The notes under the pieces: generated by a model
The model's input: the letters and a program-made list of their open reading frames with translations, nothing else
What the model was told of the DNA's origin: nothing
Databases searched by the model: none
Made by a program: the position numbers and the translations under genes
Shown: piece after piece, positions 36,019 to 44,852 of the stretch
How the letters are laid out: each line of letters begins with the position of its first letter
How positions within the stretch are numbered: the first letter of the stretch is position 1
Origin: Prolixibacteraceae bacterium
GTDB taxonomy: Bacteria > Bacteroidota > Bacteroidia > Bacteroidales > Prolixibacteraceae
DNA length: 64,000 nucleotides
NCBI GenBank assembly: GCA_019459525.1
Contig: JAIBEY010000039.1
Span: forward strand, 1 to 64,000
Direction of reading: 5' to 3'

Positions 36019-36840
36019 ATGATCTCAATTAAACAATTAACTTTTCACTACAAAAAACAACAGGCTCTGTTCGCTGATTTGTCTTTTCATCAGGAAAACG
36101 GAAGCATTACCGGACTGCTCGGAAAGAATGGAGCCGGGAAATCGACACTCCTTAAATTAATGGCTGGCCTGCTGAAACCACAAACCGGACAGTTGGAGAT
36201 AAATGGTTTTAAACCTTTCGACCGTTTACCCGACTTTTTGTCTGATGTGTATATGGTTCCCGAAGAATTTTCGTTCCCACCGGTAACCATAGCGTGTTAC
36301 GTTAAAGCAACGGCTCCGCTCTACCCCAATTTCGGGTACGAAAAGATGGATAAAATCCTGCTCGAATTTGAACTCGACTCCCAAAAGAACATCAACCGCC
36401 TGTCGCACGGGCAGCGTAAAAAATTCCTGATTGCCTTTGCCCTGGCAACCAATTGCCGTTTGCTGATTTTGGACGAACCAACCAACGGGCTCGATATTCC
36501 TTCCAAGAGTTTGTTTCGCAAAATTCTGGTTAGCTCGGTTACCGAAGATCAGTTGGTGCTCATTTCGACCCACCAGGTAAAAGATATTGATACCATTATT
36601 GATAAGATTGTGATGATTGACCAGGGAGAACTGGTTTTAAACGAAAACATATTTTCAATTACCGAAAAGTGGCAGTTTAAAACAGTACAGAGCCTGAACG
36701 GAGCGGAAAATGTGGTATATCATGAAAAATGCCCGGGTGGTTACCGGATTGTTTTGCCTGCAAACAACGGGGAAGAATCGGATATCGATATTGAATTGTT
36801 GTTTAATGCCATTGTGAATAAAGCACCTTTAAACTTGTAA
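36019..36840 (+). CDS. ABC transporter ATP-binding protein
   Basis: This 273-aa protein starts at ATG 36019 (MISIKQLTFHYKKQQ); the track start is GTG 36 nt upstream, in the leader next to the putative operator. Walker A is GLLGKNGAGKSTLLKL, the signature is RLSHGQRKKFLIA, Walker B is LLILDEPTNGLD, and the switch His is in LISTHQ. It would power the permease encoded 3 nt downstream. The GntR gene in the same operon makes this a YtrA-type stress-responsive ABC system. The substrate is unknown. Confidence 0.9.
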   Translation: MISIKQLTFHYKKQQALFADLSFHQENGSITGLLGKNGAGKSTLLKLMAGLLKPQTGQLEINGFKPFDRLPDFLSDVYMVPEEFSFPPVTIACYVKATAPLYPNFGYEKMDKILLEFELDSQKNINRLSHGQRKKFLIAFALATNCRLLILDEPTNGLDIPSKSLFRKILVSSVTEDQLVLISTHQVKDIDTIIDKIVMIDQGELVLNENIFSITEKWQFKTVQSLNGAENVVYHEKCPGGYRIVLPANNGEESDIDIELLFNAIVNKAPLNL

Positions 36841-36843
36841 GCC

Positions 36844-37638
36844 ATGAAACAGAATAGATACTTTTCCACGGGACGTTTCGCCCGTTTGTTCCGGAACGAT
36901 TTGCTGATTAATCAGAAAATATACCTGTTTGCTGCCATTGGACTAGGTTTGGGCATTTACGCCTTCACTTATTTCATCATGGCAACAAACAGGTTGGGGT
37001 TCAACCGTCAGGACGATTACATTCCGTTGCTGATCTTTTATACGATGGGAATCGGTGTGCTTATCGGTACTTCATTCCCTGCATTTACCAATCAGATCAA
37101 AACTGGAAATTACCTCATGGCACCGGGTTCGAATCTTGAAAAATTTCTGGTTCAGTTTGCTATCCGAATTGTAATACTGATTCCCTTAGCGATGCTTTTG
37201 TTCTGGTTGGGAACGCGCCTTGCCAAAGCCTCCATCATCTCTGATCCGGCGATCGGATTCGATGCTTCCGCCATTCCTGATTTTCATTTCGAAGGTTTGT
37301 TTCACCAATTAAAATCAATTGATAAACTGGCACTTTACGGAACTTTTATTTCAGTGATTTCAATCCTTTTTTGCGGTTCTGTTTTCTTTAAGCGCTTTGC
37401 TTTGATCAAAACACTCATTCTTACAGCTTTAATGGTTGGCGTAGTTATTCTTACGTTTGTTTTATTCTCCCACCTGTTTTATCCTGCCGAGACTCATGGA
37501 TTTGACATTGAATTAAAGACTTACAAAATTACAGAAAACCTGTTCAATGTGCAGCTTGCAGCTTATCTGCTTGGAGGACTCTCGTGGCTCTTCTTCCTGC
37601 CCCTGGCTTATTTTAAACTTAAAGAAAAAGAGGTATAA
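36844..37638 (+). CDS. ABC-2-type permease of the GntR-linked system
   Basis: This 264-aa protein has six hydrophobic helices (starting IYLFAAIGLGLGIYAFTYFIM and ending AAYLLGGLSWLFFLPLAYF) and a periplasmic or cytoplasmic loop around 120-165. It has no recognised substrate motif. It lies 3 nt after the ATPase gene and 1 nt before the GntR gene, so they are one transcript. It is best read as the membrane partner of the adjacent ATPase. Confidence 0.8.
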   Translation: MKQNRYFSTGRFARLFRNDLLINQKIYLFAAIGLGLGIYAFTYFIMATNRLGFNRQDDYIPLLIFYTMGIGVLIGTSFPAFTNQIKTGNYLMAPGSNLEKFLVQFAIRIVILIPLAMLLFWLGTRLAKASIISDPAIGFDASAIPDFHFEGLFHQLKSIDKLALYGTFISVISILFCGSVFFKRFALIKTLILTALMVGVVILTFVLFSHLFYPAETHGFDIELKTYKITENLFNVQLAAYLLGGLSWLFFLPLAYFKLKEKEV

Positions 37639-37639
37639 C

Positions 37640-38020
37640 ATGGAATTTCAATCATCTAAAGGAATATTCCTCCAGATCGCCGACAATTTGTGTCACCAGA
37701 TTCTGGAGGGGCTGCTCAAGCCGGGCGACCGGGTTCCATCAGTACGCGATCTGGCCGAAGAATTTGAAGTAAACCGAAATACAGTGATGAGAACATATAC
37801 CATTTTACAGGAAGCGGGCATTTTCGACAACAAACGCGGCATCGGGTTTTTTATCTCTGAAAATGCCGTTGAACTGGTGAGAACCAATGAAAAGACAAAC
37901 TTTTTCGCACACGAATTGCCCGAGTTTATTAAAAAAGTGAAATTGCTGAAACTTAACAGTACCGATTTAACTGATTTAGTCACCGAAATCAAAAACAACG
38001 ACACGAATGAAAACAAGTAA
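37640..38020 (+). CDS. GntR-family transcriptional regulator, YtrA type
   Basis: This 126-aa protein (ATG 37640, MEFQSSKGIFLQIADNL) has the GntR winged helix: ILEGLLKPGDRVPSVRDLAEEFEVNRNTVMRTYTILQEAGIFDNKRGIGFFI. The C-terminal region is short (about 50 residues) and helical, without a large effector domain, as in the YtrA subfamily that controls linked ABC genes. The track start (37547) would place 31 residues inside the permease gene in another frame and is rejected. It probably represses this operon; a candidate operator lies at 35983-36004. Confidence 0.9.
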   Translation: MEFQSSKGIFLQIADNLCHQILEGLLKPGDRVPSVRDLAEEFEVNRNTVMRTYTILQEAGIFDNKRGIGFFISENAVELVRTNEKTNFFAHELPEFIKKVKLLKLNSTDLTDLVTEIKNNDTNENK

Positions 38021-38684
38021 CTATATCATTATGGCCTTTCTGATCTTTCTGTTTGGCGGAATATTGACCCTTTTTGTAAGCGCGAAACTCGATCCAAGAG
38101 CTGGCCAAAACCAGAAATATGAAACCCTGGAGAAACCTTTGGATTCGTTTTCTGTAATTGTAGCCGAACCAGGGGCCAGTTTTGAAATAAAGACCGGCGA
38201 AACCACCAGGTTAAGTACCAATTACCAGAAAGGAGAAGAAGCGATCCTTCCTTCTTACGTGGTGCGTAACGACACGCTTTTTGTAAGCGCATTTCCAAAA
38301 AGCGAAAAAAGGACTAATCTGGAAGTTTGTTACACCAAAATCAGGAGCATTGAAGGAAAAGCGAATAGTGAGATTACTGCGCACCAAATCTCTGGCGATT
38401 CGCTGACCATAAAGCTGAACGATGCCCATTTCAGGCATTACTCCAGAACCAAAACAAGTAATGCTGCACTTCAGATCATCGCGAACAATTCCAATGTTCA
38501 GCTAGGCGACATTTCAGTTGAAAACCTGGATATCCAATTGAATAAAACAGAGATGAATGTTTGGAACTCGTCGATTGTAAACCTTTCAGGAACTTTGACC
38601 GAATCGTCTTCCCTGTCAATGGGTCAAATCAGTAAAATCAATGTGGAAGTTGATTCGAGCAGTAATTATCATTTAAACAAGTAA
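38007..38684 (+). CDS. Membrane-anchored DUF2807-like hypothetical protein
   Basis: This 225-aa protein has one N-terminal helix (YIIMAFLIFLFGGILTLFVSA) and an exported beta-rich region. Repeated short beta strands (ALQIIANNSNVQLGDISVENLDIQLNKTEMNVW) suggest a beta-helix of the DUF2807 (GIN) type. It overlaps the GntR gene by 14 nt, so it is translationally coupled and fourth in the operon. Its function is unknown; proteins of this kind often accompany YtrA-type ABC systems in Bacteroidota. A hairpin follows the gene. Confidence 0.7.
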   Translation: MKTSNYIIMAFLIFLFGGILTLFVSAKLDPRAGQNQKYETLEKPLDSFSVIVAEPGASFEIKTGETTRLSTNYQKGEEAILPSYVVRNDTLFVSAFPKSEKRTNLEVCYTKIRSIEGKANSEITAHQISGDSLTIKLNDAHFRHYSRTKTSNAALQIIANNSNVQLGDISVENLDIQLNKTEMNVWNSSIVNLSGTLTESSSLSMGQISKINVEVDSSSNYHLNK

Positions 38685-38701
38685 TTCTCCGAATAATTAA
38701 T

Positions 38702-38746
38702 GACAAATTGGTTGAATGACTTATCCGCCCATTCAACCATTTTGTC
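38702..38746 (+). terminator. Hairpin after the GntR/ABC operon
   Basis: GACAAATTGGTTGAATG pairs with CATTCAACCATTTTGTC (16 of 17 positions) over an 11-nt loop, 18 nt beyond the stop. There is no clear T run after it (GTTCAAAAAGG). Its GGTTGAATG/CATTCAACC arms recur in the terminator at 55308. Confidence 0.6.
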
Positions 38747-38873
38747 GTTCAAAAAGGCTCATCTGTCGAAAAAATGGTTTTAAATGCCTCATTTTTGTAA
38801 CTTAGAGTCGGTGAAGCGATTAAACCTATTGAAAGAAATGTAGTCTGACCTTTCGTGACCTAATTTTTTACCT

Positions 38874-39767
38874 GTGAAAATAACCATCGAAAACCTAAAT
38901 AAAGTCTATCCCAACGGCAACCATGCCCTGAAAGATGTCAATCTGGAAATTAACAACGGGATGTTTGGGCTATTGGGGCCTAACGGTGCCGGCAAATCGA
39001 GCCTGATGCGCATTTTGGTAACCCTCATGCAGCCTTCTTCAGGAAAGGTGCTGATGAACGGTTACGATTTGACCAAAGACCGCGAGCAAATCCGCTCCAT
39101 GCTGGGTTATCTACCCCAGGATTTTCGCTTTTTTTCGCACCTCAAAACCTACGAATTCCTCGACTACGCGGCCCGTTTGGCTGGCATGAAAGATTCTAAA
39201 ATACGGAAAAAGGCAGTCGATAAAATGCTCGAAGAAGTTGGTTTATTTGAAGCCCGAGACCGTCAGGCCAATAAACTTTCAGGAGGGATGAAGCGCAGGC
39301 TAGGCATTGCCCAGGCGCTGATTAACGAGCCCAAAATTATTATTGTTGACGAACCAACCACAGGTTTGGACCCGGAAGAGCGTATCCGTTTCCGGAATTT
39401 GCTTTCCACCATTTCAACGCAGGATGTCATCATTATTTTATCGACACACATTGTGGGCGATATTTCGAGTTCGTGTACCGATATGGCCTTGCTCAATCAG
39501 GGAGGGCTGGCCTTTACTGGTTCGCCTGATGGACTGGTGGCACGTGCAGAAGGAAAAGTGTGGCTGATTCAGGCAACAGAAGCAGAGTACCTCGAAATCA
39601 ACGAAAAATACCCGGTTATCTCCAATGTACCGAACAGCGAAGGTTGGGAAATCCAGGTGGTGGCCGACTCAATTAACGGTTACAACGGGCAGAACATCGC
39701 TCCGAATCTCGAACATGCCTACGTGTATTTTATGGAAAGCAACTTAAACCAATGGACCGCCATTTAG
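38874..39767 (+). CDS. ABC transporter ATP-binding protein of the efflux locus
   Basis: This 297-aa protein starts at GTG 38874 (MKITIENLNKVYPNG); no ATG is available in frame before Walker A. Walker A is GLLGPNGAGKSSLMRI, the signature is KLSGGMKRRLGIAQ, Walker B is IIIVDEPTTGLDP, and the H-loop is ILSTHIVGD. A C-terminal extension of about 80 residues follows. The whole chain, including that extension and the run THIVGDISSSC, resembles the ABC domain fused to the RND pump at 54 kb (THIIEDISSSC), so they are paralogues. It probably energises the 1117-aa permease 123 nt downstream. Confidence 0.92.
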   Translation: MKITIENLNKVYPNGNHALKDVNLEINNGMFGLLGPNGAGKSSLMRILVTLMQPSSGKVLMNGYDLTKDREQIRSMLGYLPQDFRFFSHLKTYEFLDYAARLAGMKDSKIRKKAVDKMLEEVGLFEARDRQANKLSGGMKRRLGIAQALINEPKIIIVDEPTTGLDPEERIRFRNLLSTISTQDVIIILSTHIVGDISSSCTDMALLNQGGLAFTGSPDGLVARAEGKVWLIQATEAEYLEINEKYPVISNVPNSEGWEIQVVADSINGYNGQNIAPNLEHAYVYFMESNLNQWTAI

Positions 39768-39828
39768 ATATTTACAATTGGGCAATTGACTATTTACAAT
39801 TTAAATGGTGATACGATGAGAAACACAA

Positions 39829-39885
39829 ATCATAAATAACTAAGTCGCAAATAATTAAAATCGTAAATAATTAAATCGTAAATAC
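39829..39885. repeat. Degenerate 15-16-bp tandem repeat
   Basis: Three to four head-to-tail copies of a TCGTAAATAATTAAA-like unit (ATCATAAATAACTAAG, TCGCAAATAATTAAAA, TCGTAAATAATTAAA, TCGTAAATAC) fill the spacer just before ATG 39891. The AATTGGGCAATTGAC and TATTTACAATTT words upstream are also repetitive. Confidence 0.7.
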
Positions 39886-39890
39886 TGCGG

Positions 39891-42800
39891 ATGATCTCTC
39901 TTCATAACATAAACTCGATAGCCAAATACGAAATCACGACACTTCTACGCTCGTGGTTTTTCAGGATTTTTGCCATTCTGGCCCTGGTCTTTTTGTTCTT
40001 CTTCAACATGGGAACGCTCATCATGGACAATGCCGGGGCGGGCAGTTGGGATATGAAAGCCATTTCGTCGGTTATTCCGTATGTTAACCTACTTATCCTG
40101 AATACGGTTCAGGCTATTATTGCCATTTTTCTGGCATCCGATTTCCTGAAGCGCGATAAAAAACTGGATACTACTGATGTGATTTACATCCGATCGATGT
40201 CGAACGGCGAATATGTGGCCGGAAAAACGATCGGTAACCTGGTTGTTTTCATTATCCTGAACCTGATTGTGCTCTCCGAGGCGCTTATTTTTAATCTGAT
40301 TGCCGAGAATGTAACCGTCAACTGGATGGCTTACATCGAATACTTCCTGATTATCAGTTTACCCACGCTTATTTTCATACTCGGGCTTTCATTTTTTGTC
40401 ATGAGTATTCTGAAAAACCAGGCGATCACATTTATTCTTTTACTGGGTTATGTAGCCATTACCATTTTTTACCTCAACACCAAATATTACTACCTGTTCG
40501 ACTATATGGCCTACAGCATTCCATTGCTCCGGTCCGATTTTATGGGATTCGGAAACCTTCATGCCATATTGATCCATCGCGGAATGTATGCCTGTTTCGG
40601 TGTCGCATTTATTTTCCTTACCATTTCGCTCCTGAAACGCTTACCGCAAAGTCCGTTCAGCAATAAAGTTACCTTGTTTCCGGCGCTTATCTTTTTTATT
40701 GCAGGTATCTGGCTGGGAAAAATGCACGTATCCACTTTCGTTAAAAATCAGGAACTTCGGGAAGCAATCAGGACGCTGAATGACGCTAACCTGGAGACAC
40801 CACGTTTAACGGTTGAAAGTTATCAGATTGAACTCGATCATCAGGGAAATAACCTGGAAGTAACTGCAAAACTGAGGGTGAGTAATCCGCATGAGCAGTC
40901 GGTCAATCATTTTGTTTTTAGCCTGAATCCGGGATTACAGGTGAATAAAGTAAGTTTTAGAGGGCAGGAAGTTGCCGCAAAACGCGAGCTGCACCTTGTT
41001 GAATTTGCAGATGCAAAACTGGAGCCAGGCGAAACGGCTGATCTTGAATTTAAGTATAGCGGCAACCTGAACGAAGCGGCCAGTTACCTTGACATTGACG
41101 ATAAAACGCTCCAGGAAGCATATCAGTCGTTCATGTATAAGATCGATAAACGGTCTGCCATTGTATCGCCCGATTTTGTTTTGCTGACCCGCGAATGCAA
41201 TTGGTATCCGATTGCCGGAGCTAGTTTTGGTAATAAAAATAAGCAGTGGATGCAGAAGCAGTTCAGCAATTTCGAAGTTTCGGTAAAGACCAAACCCGGG
41301 CTGACTGCCATTTCGCAAGGGGTGCCCGGGCAAAAAGATGGAATGTTCCACTTTACCAACAAAACAAATCTACCCCAGATATCATTGGTTATTGGTCCGT
41401 ACACCCAAAAAACGGATACGATCGACGGGCTGGTTTTTAACTTGTATCATCATCCCAAACACGATTATTTCACCAAATTTTTTGAACCGGTAAAAGATAC
41501 CATCCCCGATTTGATTGCCACCGCGCTAAAAGATTATGAGCGCAAGATTGATATGTATTACCCGTTTCAGCAGTTCACGCTGATTGAAGTTCCGGTACAG
41601 TTTTATTCTTATCCACGCACGTTGATTGGCGATAGGGAACAAGTTCAGCCCGAAACCATCCTCTTTCCTGAAAAAGGATTAATGATTGGAGAAGCCGATT
41701 TTAATGGTTCGATAAAACGAATGGAACGCTGGGGACGTGGGAACGAGGCCCAGACCACTCCGGAGGAAAAGAAGGTGATCGCTTTCAATAACTTTCTTTC
41801 GATGTTTACCCAGGCCGCCGCACGACCCGATTTTAATCGCCGCCAAGGCGAAGTTCAGATTGAAGAAAAGGCTAATGCGTTGTATTCCTTCCCATTGTTC
41901 TATAATCACGCTTATTTTGTTCAGTCAGACCAATGGCCGATTACCGACCGGATCTTTGAGTCGTACCTGAAACAATCGTCGCAATCGGGGGTAATGGGTT
42001 GGATGCGTGAAATGCAGGGAATGACTGAAAATGAACAGGCTAACCTGGCCTTGCTCGATTATTCGTTTGCCGAATTGTTGGACGATCCGGAAAAAATACA
42101 AATTATCGACAATGTGATTCAGTTAAAAGGTCAGGCGCTGTTTTCGCTGATCAAGCGAAAAGCCGGTGATGATGCTTTTGATGATTTCATGTTTAATTTT
42201 CTGAAAAGCATAAAGTTTAAATCGACTACCATCGAAGATTTTAACTCGCAGATTCAGCAACAATTTAATACAGACCTGCTTCCTTACATGGAGAAATGGT
42301 TCAGCAGTAAAGAATTGCCCGGTTACTTAATTGGAGGGGTGAAAGCCGTGAATGTGCTGGATGGCGATCGCCTGAAAACCATGGTTAAATTCACCATTTC
42401 GAATACTGAACCCACCGAAGGCATTGTGCTGGCACAGTTCAGGCTGGGAGAGGGCGGTGGTCCCGGACGGGGAAGGTTTGGCGGAGGAGGTGCAAACATG
42501 GAAACCATTGATAAACTGCTGTATCTGGAGGGCAATCAAACCAAAGAGGTAAGTTACCTGCTTGATGGTACGCCCCGCAATATTACAATCAACACACTTA
42601 CCTCGCAAAATATACCCGCAGAGCTCAGGCTTCCGCTCGATAATATTGAAGAAGATACCAAAGCTACTCCGTTTGAAGGGGAGCGAATACTGGATACACC
42701 CGTCCGTCTGGCCGAAAATGGTGAATTTATCTGCGATGATGAGGATTCTACTTTCCAGTTTACGGTTACCGAGGATTACAGTCTGCTGCAAAAACTGCTG

Positions 42801-43244
42801 CTCAACGAAGATCAGGTCAAAGAACGGTTTATCGGGTTCAACACCTGGCGGGCACCCCGAACCTGGCGGGCTACTACAAACAGTAGTTTTTTCGGGAAGT
42901 TTATCCGGTCGGCACACTATATCCGGTCGGGCGATGGGAATAAAAAGGCAACCTGGAATATCCCGATCAAGGAAGATGGAACCTATGAAGTATTCAGCTA
43001 TATCATTAAAAACGACAGGCGCGGCCCACGACGTGATAACCAGGATAGCAGTGGGGAATATACCTACACCGTTTATCACAATGGGGACAAGGAAGACGTA
43101 ATAATCGATCTGAAAACTGCTGACGATGGATGGAATAGCCTGGGCTCATTCTATTTTTCGGGCGATACGGTTAAAGTTGAATTGGGTAATAAATCGACAG
43201 CTCAGGTAGTTGTGGCTGATGCTATTAAACTGGTGAAACAATAA
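39891..43244 (+). CDS. ABC permease fused to a degenerate M1-peptidase-like domain
   Basis: This 1117-aa protein starts with an ABC-2 permease part (about 1-280, six to seven helices, from ITTLLRSWFFRIFAILALVFLFFF). An extracytoplasmic part follows: an M1-aminopeptidase-like N-terminal domain (SNPHEQSVNHFVFSLNPG, ECNWYPIAGASF) and catalytic-like region. The HExxH zinc motif is missing; the matching region reads FPLFYNHAYFVQSDQWP. The peptidase is therefore probably inactive. Residues about 860-880 are Gly-rich (GPGRGRFGGGG). The end (DDGWNSLGSFYFSGD..VVVADAIKLV) looks like a golvesin/Xly-type domain. It is likely the partner of the ATPase just upstream. Confidence 0.85.
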   Translation: MISLHNINSIAKYEITTLLRSWFFRIFAILALVFLFFFNMGTLIMDNAGAGSWDMKAISSVIPYVNLLILNTVQAIIAIFLASDFLKRDKKLDTTDVIYIRSMSNGEYVAGKTIGNLVVFIILNLIVLSEALIFNLIAENVTVNWMAYIEYFLIISLPTLIFILGLSFFVMSILKNQAITFILLLGYVAITIFYLNTKYYYLFDYMAYSIPLLRSDFMGFGNLHAILIHRGMYACFGVAFIFLTISLLKRLPQSPFSNKVTLFPALIFFIAGIWLGKMHVSTFVKNQELREAIRTLNDANLETPRLTVESYQIELDHQGNNLEVTAKLRVSNPHEQSVNHFVFSLNPGLQVNKVSFRGQEVAAKRELHLVEFADAKLEPGETADLEFKYSGNLNEAASYLDIDDKTLQEAYQSFMYKIDKRSAIVSPDFVLLTRECNWYPIAGASFGNKNKQWMQKQFSNFEVSVKTKPGLTAISQGVPGQKDGMFHFTNKTNLPQISLVIGPYTQKTDTIDGLVFNLYHHPKHDYFTKFFEPVKDTIPDLIATALKDYERKIDMYYPFQQFTLIEVPVQFYSYPRTLIGDREQVQPETILFPEKGLMIGEADFNGSIKRMERWGRGNEAQTTPEEKKVIAFNNFLSMFTQAAARPDFNRRQGEVQIEEKANALYSFPLFYNHAYFVQSDQWPITDRIFESYLKQSSQSGVMGWMREMQGMTENEQANLALLDYSFAELLDDPEKIQIIDNVIQLKGQALFSLIKRKAGDDAFDDFMFNFLKSIKFKSTTIEDFNSQIQQQFNTDLLPYMEKWFSSKELPGYLIGGVKAVNVLDGDRLKTMVKFTISNTEPTEGIVLAQFRLGEGGGPGRGRFGGGGANMETIDKLLYLEGNQTKEVSYLLDGTPRNITINTLTSQNIPAELRLPLDNIEEDTKATPFEGERILDTPVRLAENGEFICDDEDSTFQFTVTEDYSLLQKLLLNEDQVKERFIGFNTWRAPRTWRATTNSSFFGKFIRSAHYIRSGDGNKKATWNIPIKEDGTYEVFSYIIKNDRRGPRRDNQDSSGEYTYTVYHNGDKEDVIIDLKTADDGWNSLGSFYFSGDTVKVELGNKSTAQVVVADAIKLVKQ

Positions 43245-43348
43245 AAAAGTTGGCAGTGTTCAGTTGCAGTTATCAAAAAAAAACAACTGTTTCGAACCGG
43301 GACCTGGAATTTGAAATCTGGAACTAAAATTAAAACACGATAAGAATT

Positions 43349-44839
43349 ATGCTTTTAAAAAAACTCATCCGTAGGGGATTCATGCTGTTTTTTGTTGGTC
43401 AGCTTTTGCTTACTGCAAATGCGCAACAAATTCTGACGCTTGAAAAAGCGCTGGATATTGCAGGATCCAATAGTCCCGACATCCGCCGTTCATTGTTGAA
43501 TCTGGAACGCTCCGAACAAACGTTAAAAGCGCAAAATGCCGCACTTAAATCAAATTTTTCGCTGAGTATGACTCCGTTTGGGTACGAGCAAACCCGATCG
43601 TTTGATAACTTTAATGCGAAGTGGTTTACCAGCAAAACAACCCAATCGTTCGGAACTTTTATGGTTTCGCAGCCTTTTCTGCCTACCGACGGAACCATCA
43701 GCCTGGTCAATCGTTTTGGCTGGCAAAGCAAATCGAGCATACAGGGCGATAACAGTCAGGAGAGCAAAGCATTTACAAACTACCTCTCGCTGAGTATTGC
43801 GCAGCCCTTGTTTACCTACAACCGCACCAAACTTGAGCTAAAAGAATTGGAACTGGATCTTGAAAATGCCCAGTTGAGCTATGCCATGCAACGGCTGAAT
43901 ATGGAAAAACAGGTCACCCAGTTTTTTTACAACGTTTATTTTGCTCAAATGAAGCTGTCCGTTTCCGAAGATGAGTTTACCAATACACAAAAAAGCTATG
44001 AAATAACCCAGAATAAAGTAACCGCAGGTATTGCGGCCAAAGAAGAACTTTACCAGGCCGAACTCAACTTTGCCACTGCAAAATCAACGGTTCAGAATGC
44101 ACGCGTAACCCTCGAAAATTACAAAGACCAATTTAAGCAATACATCGGCATGGATATTATGGACGAGATAACGGTAATGGCCGATGTGGCAATGAATCCG
44201 GTTGCTGTTGATGTGAAGAAAGCAATTGAATACGGCCTGGGTTCGAGAATGGAATTGCGCCAGCGTGAAATTGATATAGAAAGTGCTCAGTTTGCGATGA
44301 TTCGGACCCGGTCGCTGAACGAATTCAAGGGTGATGTTAATTTATCGTTGGGCATCAGCGGCGATAACGAAAAACTGGTGGACATTTACGATAACCCAAC
44401 GAACAATCCAAGAGTATCGGTTTCGTTCAACCTGCCGTTATTCGACTGGGGCGAAAAGAAAGCCCGAATTAAAGCACAGGAAGCTGTAATTCAGACACAG
44501 GAACTGAATCAGGTTGAAGAAAAAAAGCAGATTACCCTAGATATCAGGCAAGTTTACCGGAATATTCAAAACCAGGTTAACCAGATCGAAATTGCCAAAC
44601 AAAATGAAAAAAATGCGCAGTTAACCTACGAAATTAACCTGGAACGGTACGCTAACGGCGATCTTACCAGTATGGACCTGAACCTCTTTCAGACCCAGCT
44701 TTCCACAAAAAAGATGGCTTATGCCCAGGCATTGATCGATTATAAAATCGAATTACTGAACCTGAAAATCCAGTCGCTTTACGATTTTGAGAAAAACGAA
44801 GCCATTGTTCCTGAAAATATTATCCAGAAGAAAAAATAA
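43349..44839 (+). CDS. TolC-family outer-membrane efflux protein
   Basis: This 496-aa protein has a signal peptide (MLLKKLIRRGFMLFFVGQLLLTANAQ). The body carries the two TolC-type helical repeats, with LEKALDIAGSNSPDIRRSLLNLERSEQTLKAQ near the N-terminus, ITQNKVTAGIAAKEELYQAELNFATAKSTVQNA in the middle, and YANGDLTSMDLNLFQTQLSTKKMAYAQALIDYK near the end. It forms the outer-membrane channel of a tripartite pump. It lies 13 nt before the adaptor gene. Confidence 0.92.
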   Translation: MLLKKLIRRGFMLFFVGQLLLTANAQQILTLEKALDIAGSNSPDIRRSLLNLERSEQTLKAQNAALKSNFSLSMTPFGYEQTRSFDNFNAKWFTSKTTQSFGTFMVSQPFLPTDGTISLVNRFGWQSKSSIQGDNSQESKAFTNYLSLSIAQPLFTYNRTKLELKELELDLENAQLSYAMQRLNMEKQVTQFFYNVYFAQMKLSVSEDEFTNTQKSYEITQNKVTAGIAAKEELYQAELNFATAKSTVQNARVTLENYKDQFKQYIGMDIMDEITVMADVAMNPVAVDVKKAIEYGLGSRMELRQREIDIESAQFAMIRTRSLNEFKGDVNLSLGISGDNEKLVDIYDNPTNNPRVSVSFNLPLFDWGEKKARIKAQEAVIQTQELNQVEEKKQITLDIRQVYRNIQNQVNQIEIAKQNEKNAQLTYEINLERYANGDLTSMDLNLFQTQLSTKKMAYAQALIDYKIELLNLKIQSLYDFEKNEAIVPENIIQKKK

Positions 44840-44852
44840 AACTTAAACTCAT

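Noticed and set aside
39829-39885. CRISPR-like array
   Set aside because: The 15-16-bp units are tandem with no spacers, are degenerate, and no cas gene is present in the window.
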